Positions 9,564 to 18,245 of a DNA stretch of 64,000 nucleotides are shown here, in pieces. The stretch's first letter is position 1. Each line of letters begins with the position of its first letter. A program made the translations under genes and the position numbers. The DNA comes from Sphingobacteriales bacterium (GTDB lineage: Bacteria; Bacteroidota; Bacteroidia; Sphingobacteriales; Sphingobacteriaceae), in contig JAPLFD010000016.1 of assembly GCA_026390835.1 (NCBI GenBank), forward strand, positions 124,001-188,000, written 5' to 3'. The notes below the pieces were generated by a model. The model did not search any database. It was not told where the DNA came from and worked only from the letters and a program-made list of their open reading frames with translations.

Positions 9564-11003
9564 ATGAAAAAGAATTTAATTTATGTATCCCTTTCGTTAC
9601 TCCTATTAGGAACTAGCGGATGTGAAAAGTTGGAAGACTTTGGGAATACCAACCTCGATCCGGCAGCAACTACTCAGCCTGTACCTCAGGCTTTGTTAAC
9701 CAATGCACAAGCTAGCATTGGCGGATATGCTTCTCAAACCCGTGGCGGTTTGTACGCACAATACTTTTCTGAAACTCAGTATACCGATGTTTCTGTGTAC
9801 AGTACACCACAATTAGCTTTTACCGGAGAGTATTCTGGTATATTAACCGATTTACAAATCATTAGAAATGTAAATTCGAGCAACAACATGAGCCAAGTGG
9901 CCAGAATATTACAACAGTATGTATTTTGGACCATTACGGATCGTTGGGGCGATGTGCCTTATTCTGAAGCCCTACAAGGTGCTAGCAAAACCACTCCTAA
10001 GTACGATACACAAAAAGATATCTACGAAGGAATGATTGCTAACTTAAAAGCCGCTGTAGCTGCTTTTGATGGTACTTCTGCAATTCAGGGTGACATTATT
10101 TTTAACGGTAATGTAGCGGCTTGGAAACGTGCTGCCAACTCTATGCGCATGTTAATGGCCATTCAATTGTCTAAAAAGTATCCTGCTGCAGGTGCCTATG
10201 CCGCAACTGCATTTAGCGAAGCTTTAAACGATGGTGGTGGTTACATCAGCACCAATGCACAAAATATGGTAATGGATTACCCAGGTGGTAACTTCAAATC
10301 TAATTGGTGGAGCTTGTACAATGGTCGTAAAGATTATGCCGAAAGTAAAACCATGACTGATTTAATGGCTTCATTATCAGATACACGTCAATTGGCTTTT
10401 GGTGGTATCACACAAGATCAAACTGCTGCCAATGCAGCCGTTACGTCTAATATAGGCGTTCCGTATGGTGTGGCTCGTGCTACTGCCGAGGCCTTTACTT
10501 CAGCCAATACCGGTTGGGCTCGTATTTTACGTGGCGATTTCCGTACAGAAAGCAGTGATATCGTGGTAATTAGTGCCGCTCAAGTTGCTTTGGCTCGTGC
10601 AGAAGCTGCAGAACGTGGTTGGACTAGCGAAAGCCTAAGCACGCTCTACGATGCAGGTATTACTTTATCGTACGGACAGTGGGGTATTTCTCTACCGGCT
10701 GGTTATTTAGCTGCTAATGCCGTAGGTGCCGTAGGTACTGCAGGTAATGTTGAGAAAATTTCTATTCAACGTTACATTGCCTCGTATCCAAATGGATTGC
10801 AAGCGTGGAACATTTGGCGTAAGTCAGGTTTCCCAACCTTAACTCCAGCTCCTAATGCTACCAACACTAGTGGTCAAATTCCACGCAGATATACCTATTC
10901 TAGCGGAGAGTATACCTCTAACGGTGTTAATGTAAATGCTGCCAAGGCCTTATTGCCGGGTGGTTTAGATAGTCAAGATGCCAAAATTTGGTGGGATCAA
11001 TAA
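9564..11003 (+). CDS. SusD-like (SusD/RagB, SusD-like_2 type) outer membrane lipoprotein (unit 2)
   Basis: This 479-residue protein has a lipoprotein signal (LLLLGTSGC, Cys20). It looks like the SusD-like_2 branch: YVFWTITDRWGDVPYSEALQG, KYDTQKDIYEGMIANLKAAVAAFD, WKRAANSMRMLMAIQLSKKYP, and near the end SYPNGLQAWNIWRKSGFPTL followed by IPRRYTYSSGEYTSN. It is the surface ligand-binding partner of the SusC encoded just upstream. The branch is known from nutrient-uptake loci for glycans and for peptides, so the ligand stays open. It is followed after 25 bases by a third lipoprotein gene in the same unit. Confidence 0.9.
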   Translation: MKKNLIYVSLSLLLLGTSGCEKLEDFGNTNLDPAATTQPVPQALLTNAQASIGGYASQTRGGLYAQYFSETQYTDVSVYSTPQLAFTGEYSGILTDLQIIRNVNSSNNMSQVARILQQYVFWTITDRWGDVPYSEALQGASKTTPKYDTQKDIYEGMIANLKAAVAAFDGTSAIQGDIIFNGNVAAWKRAANSMRMLMAIQLSKKYPAAGAYAATAFSEALNDGGGYISTNAQNMVMDYPGGNFKSNWWSLYNGRKDYAESKTMTDLMASLSDTRQLAFGGITQDQTAANAAVTSNIGVPYGVARATAEAFTSANTGWARILRGDFRTESSDIVVISAAQVALARAEAAERGWTSESLSTLYDAGITLSYGQWGISLPAGYLAANAVGAVGTAGNVEKISIQRYIASYPNGLQAWNIWRKSGFPTLTPAPNATNTSGQIPRRYTYSSGEYTSNGVNVNAAKALLPGGLDSQDAKIWWDQ

Positions 11004-11028
11004 GCTGCTATAATATTCACTATAAAAA

Positions 11029-12024
11029 ATGAACAATATGAAACAGAAAATAACAATCTTGCTAGTGGGTTTCCTACTTACTTTAGGCATCAGCTCTTGT
11101 ATAAAAGACAGTGCGCCTGAATTGGGTGATCGTGGAAACACCATTATCAAATTTAACGACGGCCCTACAAAGGCCTTGTTTTACAGCCCATTTACGAATG
11201 TTAAAGTGGTAACACTATTTACCTTTCGTAGAGATGCAAACTCTGCTGCCGACTTACAAAAACCGGTAGAAATTACCTTGGCAGAAGATGCTACTTTAAT
11301 TCCGGCCGGTTATGTAGATTTACCAGCTGCTATGTACACTTTAGTAGCCGATCCTAGTATTACTGTAGCTGCTGGTAAAGTAATCCTACGTTTTGCTGCT
11401 GGCGAATTTTCAAAAAGTTTGAAAATTAACTTAAACGGTGCTGCTTGGACCGCCCTAAGTATCAAATATGGTAAATACTACAAGGTGTTTGATGCCGGTA
11501 CTAAACAAGTTGCCGCAGGTCAAGCTACTATGGCAATAACCATGAGCATTAAAAATGCTTGGGATGGTGTTTATGAAGCAACCGGCACATTTAGCGATGT
11601 GGCTAATCCTGCTTGGTCGCATGTAAATGTGGGCTTAGCTCCGTATGCTGAAACTCAAACCTATGAATTACGTACCATTTCTGCTACGCAGTGTGAGGTT
11701 TATGATGCAAGTGTTTTCGGCGGTTTCTATGTACCATTTTACACTGGTACAGGACTTAGTGGTTACGGATCATTCTCTCCGGTATTAACCTTTAATGGTG
11801 CAACTAATACCATCACTAGTGTACACAACCGTTACGGTACTGCACCATTATATGTGTCAGGTAATGGCCGTTCTGCAGCATTAGATCCAACTGGTTCTAA
11901 TGATTACAATCCATCAACCAAAACTATCCGCATAAAGTACTTTATGATACAGCCAAGTGTTGTACCTGTAGGTGCTCGTACTTTTATTAATGAAAGCTGG
12001 AAATTTATTCGCGAAAGACAATAG
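11029..12024 (+). CDS. DUF1735-like surface lipoprotein (unit 2)
   Basis: The protein has 331 residues with a lipobox ISSC (Cys24). Residues about 30-165 look like a DUF1735 Ig-like fold (IKFNDGP, VTLFTFRRDANSAADLQKPVEITLAED, LRFAAGEFSKSLKINLN, YGKYYKVFDAG). The C-terminal part opens with WDGVYEATGTFSDV and has repeated aromatic beta segments, as in proteins that accompany SusCD pairs as extra surface ligand-binding subunits. No catalytic motif is visible. An internal start at residue 4 is equally possible. It ends 16 bases before a strong terminator, so it closes the unit 2 operon. The family call rests on pattern only. Confidence 0.65.
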   Translation: MNNMKQKITILLVGFLLTLGISSCIKDSAPELGDRGNTIIKFNDGPTKALFYSPFTNVKVVTLFTFRRDANSAADLQKPVEITLAEDATLIPAGYVDLPAAMYTLVADPSITVAAGKVILRFAAGEFSKSLKINLNGAAWTALSIKYGKYYKVFDAGTKQVAAGQATMAITMSIKNAWDGVYEATGTFSDVANPAWSHVNVGLAPYAETQTYELRTISATQCEVYDASVFGGFYVPFYTGTGLSGYGSFSPVLTFNGATNTITSVHNRYGTAPLYVSGNGRSAALDPTGSNDYNPSTKTIRIKYFMIQPSVVPVGARTFINESWKFIRERQ

Positions 12025-12040
12025 TTTAAGCCGATAAACT

Positions 12041-12073
12041 AAAAACCCCCACCAATTCGGTGGGGGTTTTTTT
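12041..12073 (+). terminator. Intrinsic terminator of SusCD unit 2
   Basis: AAAAACCCCCACC, loop AATT, GGTGGGGGTTTTTTT: a strong G/C stem followed by a T run, 16 bases after the preceding stop codon. Confidence 0.9.
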
Positions 12074-12233
12074 ATGCCCAAAATTTTGCGAAAAGGAAGT
12101 GTAGTCCTACATTATCGCATAAAATACAAAACTTACACCATACGATAGTAAATTTATTTATCCGATTTATTTGCAAGTGAACACAATTTAACTTTAACTT
12201 CACGTTAAATTAATCAACTAAATACACGGATTT

Positions 12234-15200
12234 ATGAAAAAAGTACTACGCTACAGTTTAATTTTGTGCTTGCTGCTGGGGGAAAAGGCCTACGCACAAG
12301 ACCGAGTGGTGAGTGGTAGGGTTACCGCCGCCGATGACAAATTACCCATACCGGGTGTTACCGTAAAAGCGGTTGGTGCCAGTGCGGCCACCCAAACCAA
12401 TGCCGATGGGCTCTTTACCCTCAGTATACCCGAGGGGGTTACGCAATTGCAATTTTCCTTTTTAGGTTACGCTACCCGCATGCTGCCCATTGCTGCCGGT
12501 ACCATGAATGTGGTGCTTAAGCAAGATAGTAAGCAGTTGGGAGAGGTGGTAATCACTTCATTTGGGATTCAACGGGATAAAAAATCCCTGGGTTATGGAA
12601 CCTCAACTATTTCTTCCGACGAATTAACCACGGCTAAAGTCACCAACATTACCAATGGCCTTTCTGCTAAAATACCTGGTGTGAGAGTATCTGGATCGGG
12701 AGGTGCTTTTACGGGTTCTAGTGTTATTATTAGAGGCTTTACCACCTTTACAGGAAGTAACCAACCTCTTTATGTATTAGATGGTATTCCTATTGACAAT
12801 AGTGGTGGTAACACTCCGCTGCAAAGTGGACCATCTAGATCGAATAGGGCAATAGATATTAATGCCGAAGATATAGAGAATATTACCGTATTAAAAGGTG
12901 CAGCCGCTACTGCTTTATATGGGTCTAGGGCAGCTTCTGGTGTCATATTAATTACGAGCAAAAAAGGTGGTGGTGTAGGTTCCAAAAAAACTGCCATTAC
13001 CTATTCTAATTCATACAATGTGGGTGAAGTAAACCGATTGCCCGAGTACCAAAACACGTACTCTCAAGGCAGTTTGGGTGTTTATAATCCCTCTTTAGGA
13101 ACCTCATGGGGAGCTATTATGAAAGGCCAAATGGTAAACAATTGGTTTAGTAAACCAGCCGGTGCACCTTTTGCCACCTACCACCCCACTACCGAAGCAT
13201 TGATTGCTTATCCCAACAATGTGAAAGACATATTTAAGCAATCGTATAATTTGCAAAATAACCTCAGCTTTACGGGAGGTACCGATAAATCATCCTACAG
13301 AGTCACTTATGGCAATGCCACCGAGACCTATGTATTAGATAATAATAAGCTCAAACGCAATACCATTTCGGTAAATGCCAATACACAAGTAACCCCCAAA
13401 CTTTTGGTGGGTACTGCCTTTACATATACCAATTCTAATTCCATTCGAACCCAACAGGGAAATCAACTCTCTAATCCACTTTTTAGAGCCTATTTTACAC
13501 CCAGGTCATACGATTTAACCAATATTCCATTTGAAACAGCCGATGGCAATCAGATTTGGTTTAATTCGGAGGATCACCCGTATTGGAGTATTAAATACAA
13601 TAAATATGACGATGAGGTGAACCGACTTATAGGTAGTGTGAACCTAAAATATGATTTTACAGATTGGCTTACTGCTAATTTAAAGGTAGGCACCGATTAT
13701 TTTACTTCAAAATCCAGTGCGTTTGATGAGATTGGCAACAGAGGTGGTGGTAATGCTGGTGCTTCTTCGCGATTGGTTGGTGGAATTCGTGAGTCTGGCA
13801 GCAGCACCCGCAATGTGAATTCCTATTTTACCTTAACAGGTACTAGAAAATACGGAGATTTCACTCTTACCGGTACACTTGGGAATGAAATTTTACAAAA
13901 TGCGTTTAATTTTAATACCGTAGATGGCTATGAACTTATTGTACCAGGTTTTAGAAATTTGACAAATGCTGTTGTATATCAACCTTCTCACGGTTCATCT
14001 AAAACCAGGTTGGCTGGTGTTTTTGGGGATTTTATAGTAGATTATAAAAACTACTTAACCTTAAACGTAAAAGCCCGGAACGATTGGTCGTCTACTTTAA
14101 GTAAACAAAATCGATCTATTTTTTATCCGGCAGTTGCTACCAGTTTTGTGGTTACTGAGGCCTTCCCAACCTTAAAGGAAAGCGGAGCTATTAATTTAAT
14201 TAAGTTAAGAGCCAATTGGGGTGAAGTAGGAAAGGGGGCTCCAGTATATAGCACCAATACGTATTTTACTACGGCAGCTTCAGCTGACGGTTTTGGGCCA
14301 GAAATAAGCTTTCCTTTTAATGGATTGGTTGGATTCTCTTATAGTGATTTGGCTGGACAACCCGATATTACTCCAGAGTTTACCCAAGAGACAGAACTGG
14401 GTGGAGAGTTTGCATTCTTTGGTAATCGTTTAACCTTAGATGCTTCCTACTATGAACGAAAAACACGGGATGTAATCCTTTCGGTTCCTGTTTCCGCTGC
14501 ATCTGGTTTTACAAATGTCCTGAAAAATGCAGGTAACTTAAACACCAAAGGTTTTGAATTAGTATTGGGTGCTACTCCTTTAAAATCAGCTAATGCTTCC
14601 TATAGTTTTAGCTTGAATTTTACCAAATTCAAATCTGTGGTAACGAGTCTAGCTCCGGGTGTAGATAATATCTTTTTGGGCGGCTTTACTACACCAAACA
14701 TCCGTCTAGTAGCTGGGGATGAGTACGGACAAATTTATGGATCGGCTTATCAAAGAGATGCGAATGGAAACTTATTGGTAGGAGCAAATGGATTGCCATT
14801 AGCTACTCCAGATGTTAAAAAAATTGGCAACCCTAATCCCGATTGGACCATGGGTATAAACAACGAAATTGTTTATAAGAGTTTACAGTTGAGTGTTCTC
14901 TTGGATATCAGAAAAGGCGGAGATCAGTATTCTCGGAATATTGCCGATGTACAACGTAATGGTGTGGCTATAGAAACAGCCGCACTAGATCGGTTTCAGG
15001 CCGACGGCGTTACCCTTGCAACACCTTATACCTTTAGTGGGGTATTTGCTAATGGCATCCCTGCTAATGTAATGCTTACCGCTCAGCAGTATTGGGGAAA
15101 TTCAGGTAAATACGTAGCGGCTGAAGGCTTTATATACGATACTTCTTGGTTTAGGGTTCGGGAGGCAAGCCTTACCTATGCTTTCCCTCAAAAATTGCTA

Positions 15201-15386
15201 GACCGTACACCATTTGGCAAATTAGAAATCGGGTTATTTGGACGAAATTTATATTTAAAAGCACCCAATTATCCGCATTTCGATCCAGAGCAAAATGCAT
15301 TGGGAATTTCAAACGCACAAGGATTGGAATTTAACTCCTTGCCTAATACCCGAACTTTCGGCGCCAATTTACGTGTAACATTTTAA
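12234..15386 (+). CDS. SusC/RagA family TonB-linked outer membrane transporter (unit 3)
   Basis: The protein has 1050 residues, with a signal peptide ending AYAQ, a CarboxypepD_reg-like domain (VTAADDKLPIPGVTVKAVG), the TonB-box region GEVVITSFGIQRDKKSLGYG and a plug (NGLSAKIPGVRV, PLYVLDGIPID, GAAATALYGSRAASGVILITSKKG). The barrel runs to the terminal Phe. The SFGIQRDKKSLGYG motif is typical of the SusC subgroup that pairs with SusD-like_2 proteins. The 210-base upstream gap lacks the TTTG-N19-GATATTTA block of units 1 and 2, so it is probably regulated differently. GC content and codon choice look less biased than in unit 1, suggesting lower expression (inference). Confidence 0.94.
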   Translation: MKKVLRYSLILCLLLGEKAYAQDRVVSGRVTAADDKLPIPGVTVKAVGASAATQTNADGLFTLSIPEGVTQLQFSFLGYATRMLPIAAGTMNVVLKQDSKQLGEVVITSFGIQRDKKSLGYGTSTISSDELTTAKVTNITNGLSAKIPGVRVSGSGGAFTGSSVIIRGFTTFTGSNQPLYVLDGIPIDNSGGNTPLQSGPSRSNRAIDINAEDIENITVLKGAAATALYGSRAASGVILITSKKGGGVGSKKTAITYSNSYNVGEVNRLPEYQNTYSQGSLGVYNPSLGTSWGAIMKGQMVNNWFSKPAGAPFATYHPTTEALIAYPNNVKDIFKQSYNLQNNLSFTGGTDKSSYRVTYGNATETYVLDNNKLKRNTISVNANTQVTPKLLVGTAFTYTNSNSIRTQQGNQLSNPLFRAYFTPRSYDLTNIPFETADGNQIWFNSEDHPYWSIKYNKYDDEVNRLIGSVNLKYDFTDWLTANLKVGTDYFTSKSSAFDEIGNRGGGNAGASSRLVGGIRESGSSTRNVNSYFTLTGTRKYGDFTLTGTLGNEILQNAFNFNTVDGYELIVPGFRNLTNAVVYQPSHGSSKTRLAGVFGDFIVDYKNYLTLNVKARNDWSSTLSKQNRSIFYPAVATSFVVTEAFPTLKESGAINLIKLRANWGEVGKGAPVYSTNTYFTTAASADGFGPEISFPFNGLVGFSYSDLAGQPDITPEFTQETELGGEFAFFGNRLTLDASYYERKTRDVILSVPVSAASGFTNVLKNAGNLNTKGFELVLGATPLKSANASYSFSLNFTKFKSVVTSLAPGVDNIFLGGFTTPNIRLVAGDEYGQIYGSAYQRDANGNLLVGANGLPLATPDVKKIGNPNPDWTMGINNEIVYKSLQLSVLLDIRKGGDQYSRNIADVQRNGVAIETAALDRFQADGVTLATPYTFSGVFANGIPANVMLTAQQYWGNSGKYVAAEGFIYDTSWFRVREASLTYAFPQKLLDRTPFGKLEIGLFGRNLYLKAPNYPHFDPEQNALGISNAQGLEFNSLPNTRTFGANLRVTF

Positions 15387-15404
15387 CCTAAGAATTCGAA
15401 AATT

Positions 15405-16838
15405 ATGAAAACGATACGAAATAAAACAGTACTTGCTTTCTTTGGACTGCTGTTATTTACTAGCATATCCTGTGAAAAGTTTTACGACATCAATCAAGAC
15501 CCAGATAGCTTATTGGATGCACCGCTAACACAATTATTTACCTCTGCAACTGTAAATATAGGTTTCACGGGTGGTAGCGATCTATTACGTTATAGCTCTT
15601 TAATTAGTCAACAATTATCTGGCCAAACCACCGGTGGAGAATCACAAACCCAAGCGTATGAAAAATATCAGATCTCAGGTTCTGATTTAAATAATGTATG
15701 GACCTCCATGTATGCAACAACCATTAGCGATTTGGAACTAAGCATCGCAAAGGCTACGGCCATCAATAGCCCGCATTATGCCGGTGTAGGTAAATTGCTA
15801 AAGGCCTATACCTATCAACTAGTCGTAGATACTTGGGGAGATATACCCTACTCTGAAGCACAAAAATTCACCAATAATTTGTCTCCTAAATACGATTCGG
15901 ATGAAGCAATTTATACTGGGCTACTTGCCCTAATTGATGAAGGAATAGCCGATATCAATGCAGCTACTTCCGTTCAATCTCCTGGTTTAAACTCAACTAT
16001 TTATCCTGGTGCATTCGCTACTACAAAATCCAAATGGATTAAGTTTGCGAATACCTTAAAGTTGCGCTTGTATCTCCATTATTCTGAAAAGGATGCTGCT
16101 TTTGCAACGGCTCAAATGAACACCTTAGTTGGTGCAGGAACTTTTTTTAGTTCCAATGCAGATAATTTTCAAATGGATTTTGTGGCATCCGCTGGTGCTC
16201 AAAATCCAATTGCTCAATTTGAAACCGCTAGACCAGACTATTTGGTAGCCAATAAATTGATGGTTGACATGATGAATACAAAAGTCGATCCGAGAAGGGC
16301 AAGCTACTTTACCACAGTTGGCGGTAATTTTGTTGGAGCGGTTGGTGGTGCTCCAGCTAGTCCAGTTTTATATTCACATATAGGCAGCTACTTAACAGGC
16401 GCTGATGGAGAAGCTCCTATTAGAATGCTAACTTTTGCTGAATATAATTTTATACGAGCAGAGGCAGCCTTGCGTTTTGGGGTCACAGGTGATGCCCAGA
16501 CATTTTTTGTTGCTGGCATTACGGCTTCTATGGAAGATGCAGGTGTGGATGCAGCAGATATTGCAACTTATATTGCATTAAATGGTACGCTAGCGGGAAC
16601 ACCGGCACAACAGTTACAGCAAATAATAGAAGAAAAATTTGTGGCTAACTTTGGGATAGCTGTTGAGCCTTGGACAGATTGGAGAAGAACAGGGTTTCCT
16701 GCATTAGCTGTCCCTGCAAATGCAGTGGTTAATTTTGTGCCTCGTTCATTGTATTACCCACAAAGTGAAATTGATTTAAATACAAATGCTACACAAAAAA
16801 CAGGAATGGATGTCCGTGTTTTTTGGGATGTGAATTAA
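15405..16838 (+). CDS. SusD-like (SusD-like_2 type) outer membrane lipoprotein (unit 3)
   Basis: This 477-residue protein has a lipobox TSISC (Cys23). It shows the features of the SusD-like_2 branch: YDINQDPDSLLDAPLTQLFTSA near the mature N-terminus, VVDTWGDIPYSEAQKF, KYDSDEAIYTGLLALIDEGI, KWIKFANTLKLRLYLHYSEKD, and at the C-terminus EPWTDWRRTGFPAL, FVPRSLYYPQSEIDLN. It pairs with the SusC encoded 18 bases upstream. The ligand is unknown. An intrinsic terminator follows within 25 bases. Confidence 0.92.
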   Translation: MKTIRNKTVLAFFGLLLFTSISCEKFYDINQDPDSLLDAPLTQLFTSATVNIGFTGGSDLLRYSSLISQQLSGQTTGGESQTQAYEKYQISGSDLNNVWTSMYATTISDLELSIAKATAINSPHYAGVGKLLKAYTYQLVVDTWGDIPYSEAQKFTNNLSPKYDSDEAIYTGLLALIDEGIADINAATSVQSPGLNSTIYPGAFATTKSKWIKFANTLKLRLYLHYSEKDAAFATAQMNTLVGAGTFFSSNADNFQMDFVASAGAQNPIAQFETARPDYLVANKLMVDMMNTKVDPRRASYFTTVGGNFVGAVGGAPASPVLYSHIGSYLTGADGEAPIRMLTFAEYNFIRAEAALRFGVTGDAQTFFVAGITASMEDAGVDAADIATYIALNGTLAGTPAQQLQQIIEEKFVANFGIAVEPWTDWRRTGFPALAVPANAVVNFVPRSLYYPQSEIDLNTNATQKTGMDVRVFWDVN

Positions 16839-16861
16839 TTAGTAGCTCCTAATAACTAAAT

Positions 16862-16898
16862 AAGCCTCTTCTACAGCAATGTAGCGGAGGCTTTTTTA
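16862..16898. terminator. Bidirectional terminator between SusCD unit 3 and doxX
   Basis: AAGCCTC and GAGGCTT pair around a 20-base loop (which carries its own CTACAG/TGTAG pairing) and are followed by TTTTTTATTTT. The hairpin lies between two converging genes and overlaps the last codon of the leftward one. Confidence 0.78.
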
Positions 16899-17303
16899 TT
16901 TTCCATCCACACTATATTTCCCCGGGCCAATAAGCACCAAGGCTAAAAATACAATACCCGCTTCCAATGCATGGCCATAGCCTTGCAAGCCATCGCCGGC
17001 TTTGTAGTGGTGTAGGGCGGCAATAGCCATGGTAAAGGCCAATAAGAAACTTACCGGCCTAAAGGCTAAGCCCAATACCAATAAAAAACCACCAAAGGTT
17101 TCGGTGAGTGCCGCCAATAAGCCCCACATTTCGGGTAAAAAAGTAATACCCAAGTGTTTCATGGAACCACCCACTCCTGCCCACATAGTTGGACCCCCCA
17201 ATAGTTTAGGGTAGCCATAAAACATAAAGAGGGTACCTATACCTATTCTTAAAAAGAGTAATCCGCTGTCTTTGTATTTACCAAGGTTTGAGAAAATAGC
17301 CAT
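16896..17303 (-). CDS. DoxX family membrane protein
   Basis: A 135-residue protein with four predicted membrane helices. The DoxX signature is GLLFLRIGIGTLFMFYGYPKLLGGP near the N-terminus; next come TFGGFLLVLGLAFRPVSFLLAFTMAIAAL and EAGIVFLALVLIGPGKYSVDG. DoxX-family proteins are inner-membrane proteins linked to redox or thiosulfate-related processes, but most members have no proven role. The ATG lies one base after the stop of the LD-carboxypeptidase gene, so the two are translated from one leftward transcript. That link does not reveal a shared pathway. Confidence 0.9.
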   Translation of the reverse strand: MAIFSNLGKYKDSGLLFLRIGIGTLFMFYGYPKLLGGPTMWAGVGGSMKHLGITFLPEMWGLLAALTETFGGFLLVLGLAFRPVSFLLAFTMAIAALHHYKAGDGLQGYGHALEAGIVFLALVLIGPGKYSVDGK

Positions 17304-17304
17304 A

Positions 17305-18198
17305 TTAAAATTGTAAATGTGTATGCGTGTTTGTTACTTCTAAAGTTACGTGTTTTCCTAATATTAGCGCTCTATTATCTGCCAAATGCCCAGCCGGAAA
17401 ATCGAAGGCTATGGGGTAGTTATATTCAGCGGTGAGGACTAATACCATGTCGGCTACACTTTCTCCAAAGGGAGGTTCATTATCTTCCAAGCCGGTAAAG
17501 CCACCAATGATTAATCCGGTAATCTCTGCTAGCTTTCCTGAGCGTTTTAACGCCCAAAGTAAGCGATCAACGGCATAATAGTATTCACCCACATCTTCTA
17601 AAAATAAAATTTTACCCCGGTAATCCGGTTCAGATACCGAACCCGATAAAGCCCGCATAATGGCCAAGTTTCCACCAATTAATTCCCCAATGCCTATACC
17701 ATTTCTTCCTTGCGTTTGACTTTCATAACTATAGGAGAGTGTTTCTCCAAACAAAGCAGCGTGTAGAGATTGTAAAGATGCGCTAGAACCATCGGGAATG
17801 GTGAGGGGCATTTGTGCATGCAGCGAACACAGGTTTAATTGTGCCTGCAGGTGGGCGTGGAGTACGGTAATATCGCTAAAACCCACAATCCATTTGGGTT
17901 GTGCAGCTAAGCTGCTAAAATCTAGCCTATCGATAATTCGTATGGTGCCATAGCCACCACGTGCAGCGAAGATGGCTTTTATGCTTTCATCGTCTAAAAA
18001 TTGCTGTAAATCTGCCGCCCGCTCTGCATCGGTGCCCGAAAATTGGTGGTGCGCACCGTGTACGGTTTTGCCCAACACCACTTCCAATCCCCACGATTCT
18101 AATAAATGAATGGCATCTAACGGTAATTCACTTAATTTTTTAGCGGGGCAGGTAATGGCTACCTTATCGCCTTTTTTTAGATATGGGGGAAGCTTCAT
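17305..18198 (-). CDS. LD-carboxypeptidase (peptidase family S66)
   Basis: At 297 residues this is the usual S66 length. It opens with PPYLKKGDKVAITCPAKKL, and AARGGYGTIRIIDRLDF plus the nucleophile motif GFSDIT (Ser near residue 108) follow. Glu in LFLEDVGEYYYAVDR and His in FDFPAGHLADN complete the catalytic Ser-Glu-His set of MccF/LdcA enzymes. They cleave the L,D peptide bond of murein tetrapeptides in the cytosol during cell-wall recycling. There is no signal peptide, in agreement. It is first in a two-gene operon with doxX and diverges from metG with only 47 bases between the start codons. Confidence 0.92.
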   Translation of the reverse strand: MKLPPYLKKGDKVAITCPAKKLSELPLDAIHLLESWGLEVVLGKTVHGAHHQFSGTDAERAADLQQFLDDESIKAIFAARGGYGTIRIIDRLDFSSLAAQPKWIVGFSDITVLHAHLQAQLNLCSLHAQMPLTIPDGSSASLQSLHAALFGETLSYSYESQTQGRNGIGIGELIGGNLAIMRALSGSVSEPDYRGKILFLEDVGEYYYAVDRLLWALKRSGKLAEITGLIIGGFTGLEDNEPPFGESVADMVLVLTAEYNYPIAFDFPAGHLADNRALILGKHVTLEVTNTHTHLQF

Positions 18199-18208
18199 TT
18201 TTTTAAAT

Positions 18209-18216
18209 TATCTTTG
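18209..18216 (+). promoter_or_regulatory. -7 box of the metG promoter
   Basis: TATCTTTG is a perfect match to the Bacteroidota -7 element TAnnTTTG, placed 29 bases before the GTG start of metG. No clear TTG -33 element lies at the usual distance. Confidence 0.5.
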
Positions 18217-18245
18217 TGCAAATTACAAAATAGCTCAAATAAACA

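Noticed and set aside
1524-16838. A single large PUL covering the first three SusCD units
   Set aside because: Each unit ends at its own terminator, and no enzyme or regulator gene lies among them.
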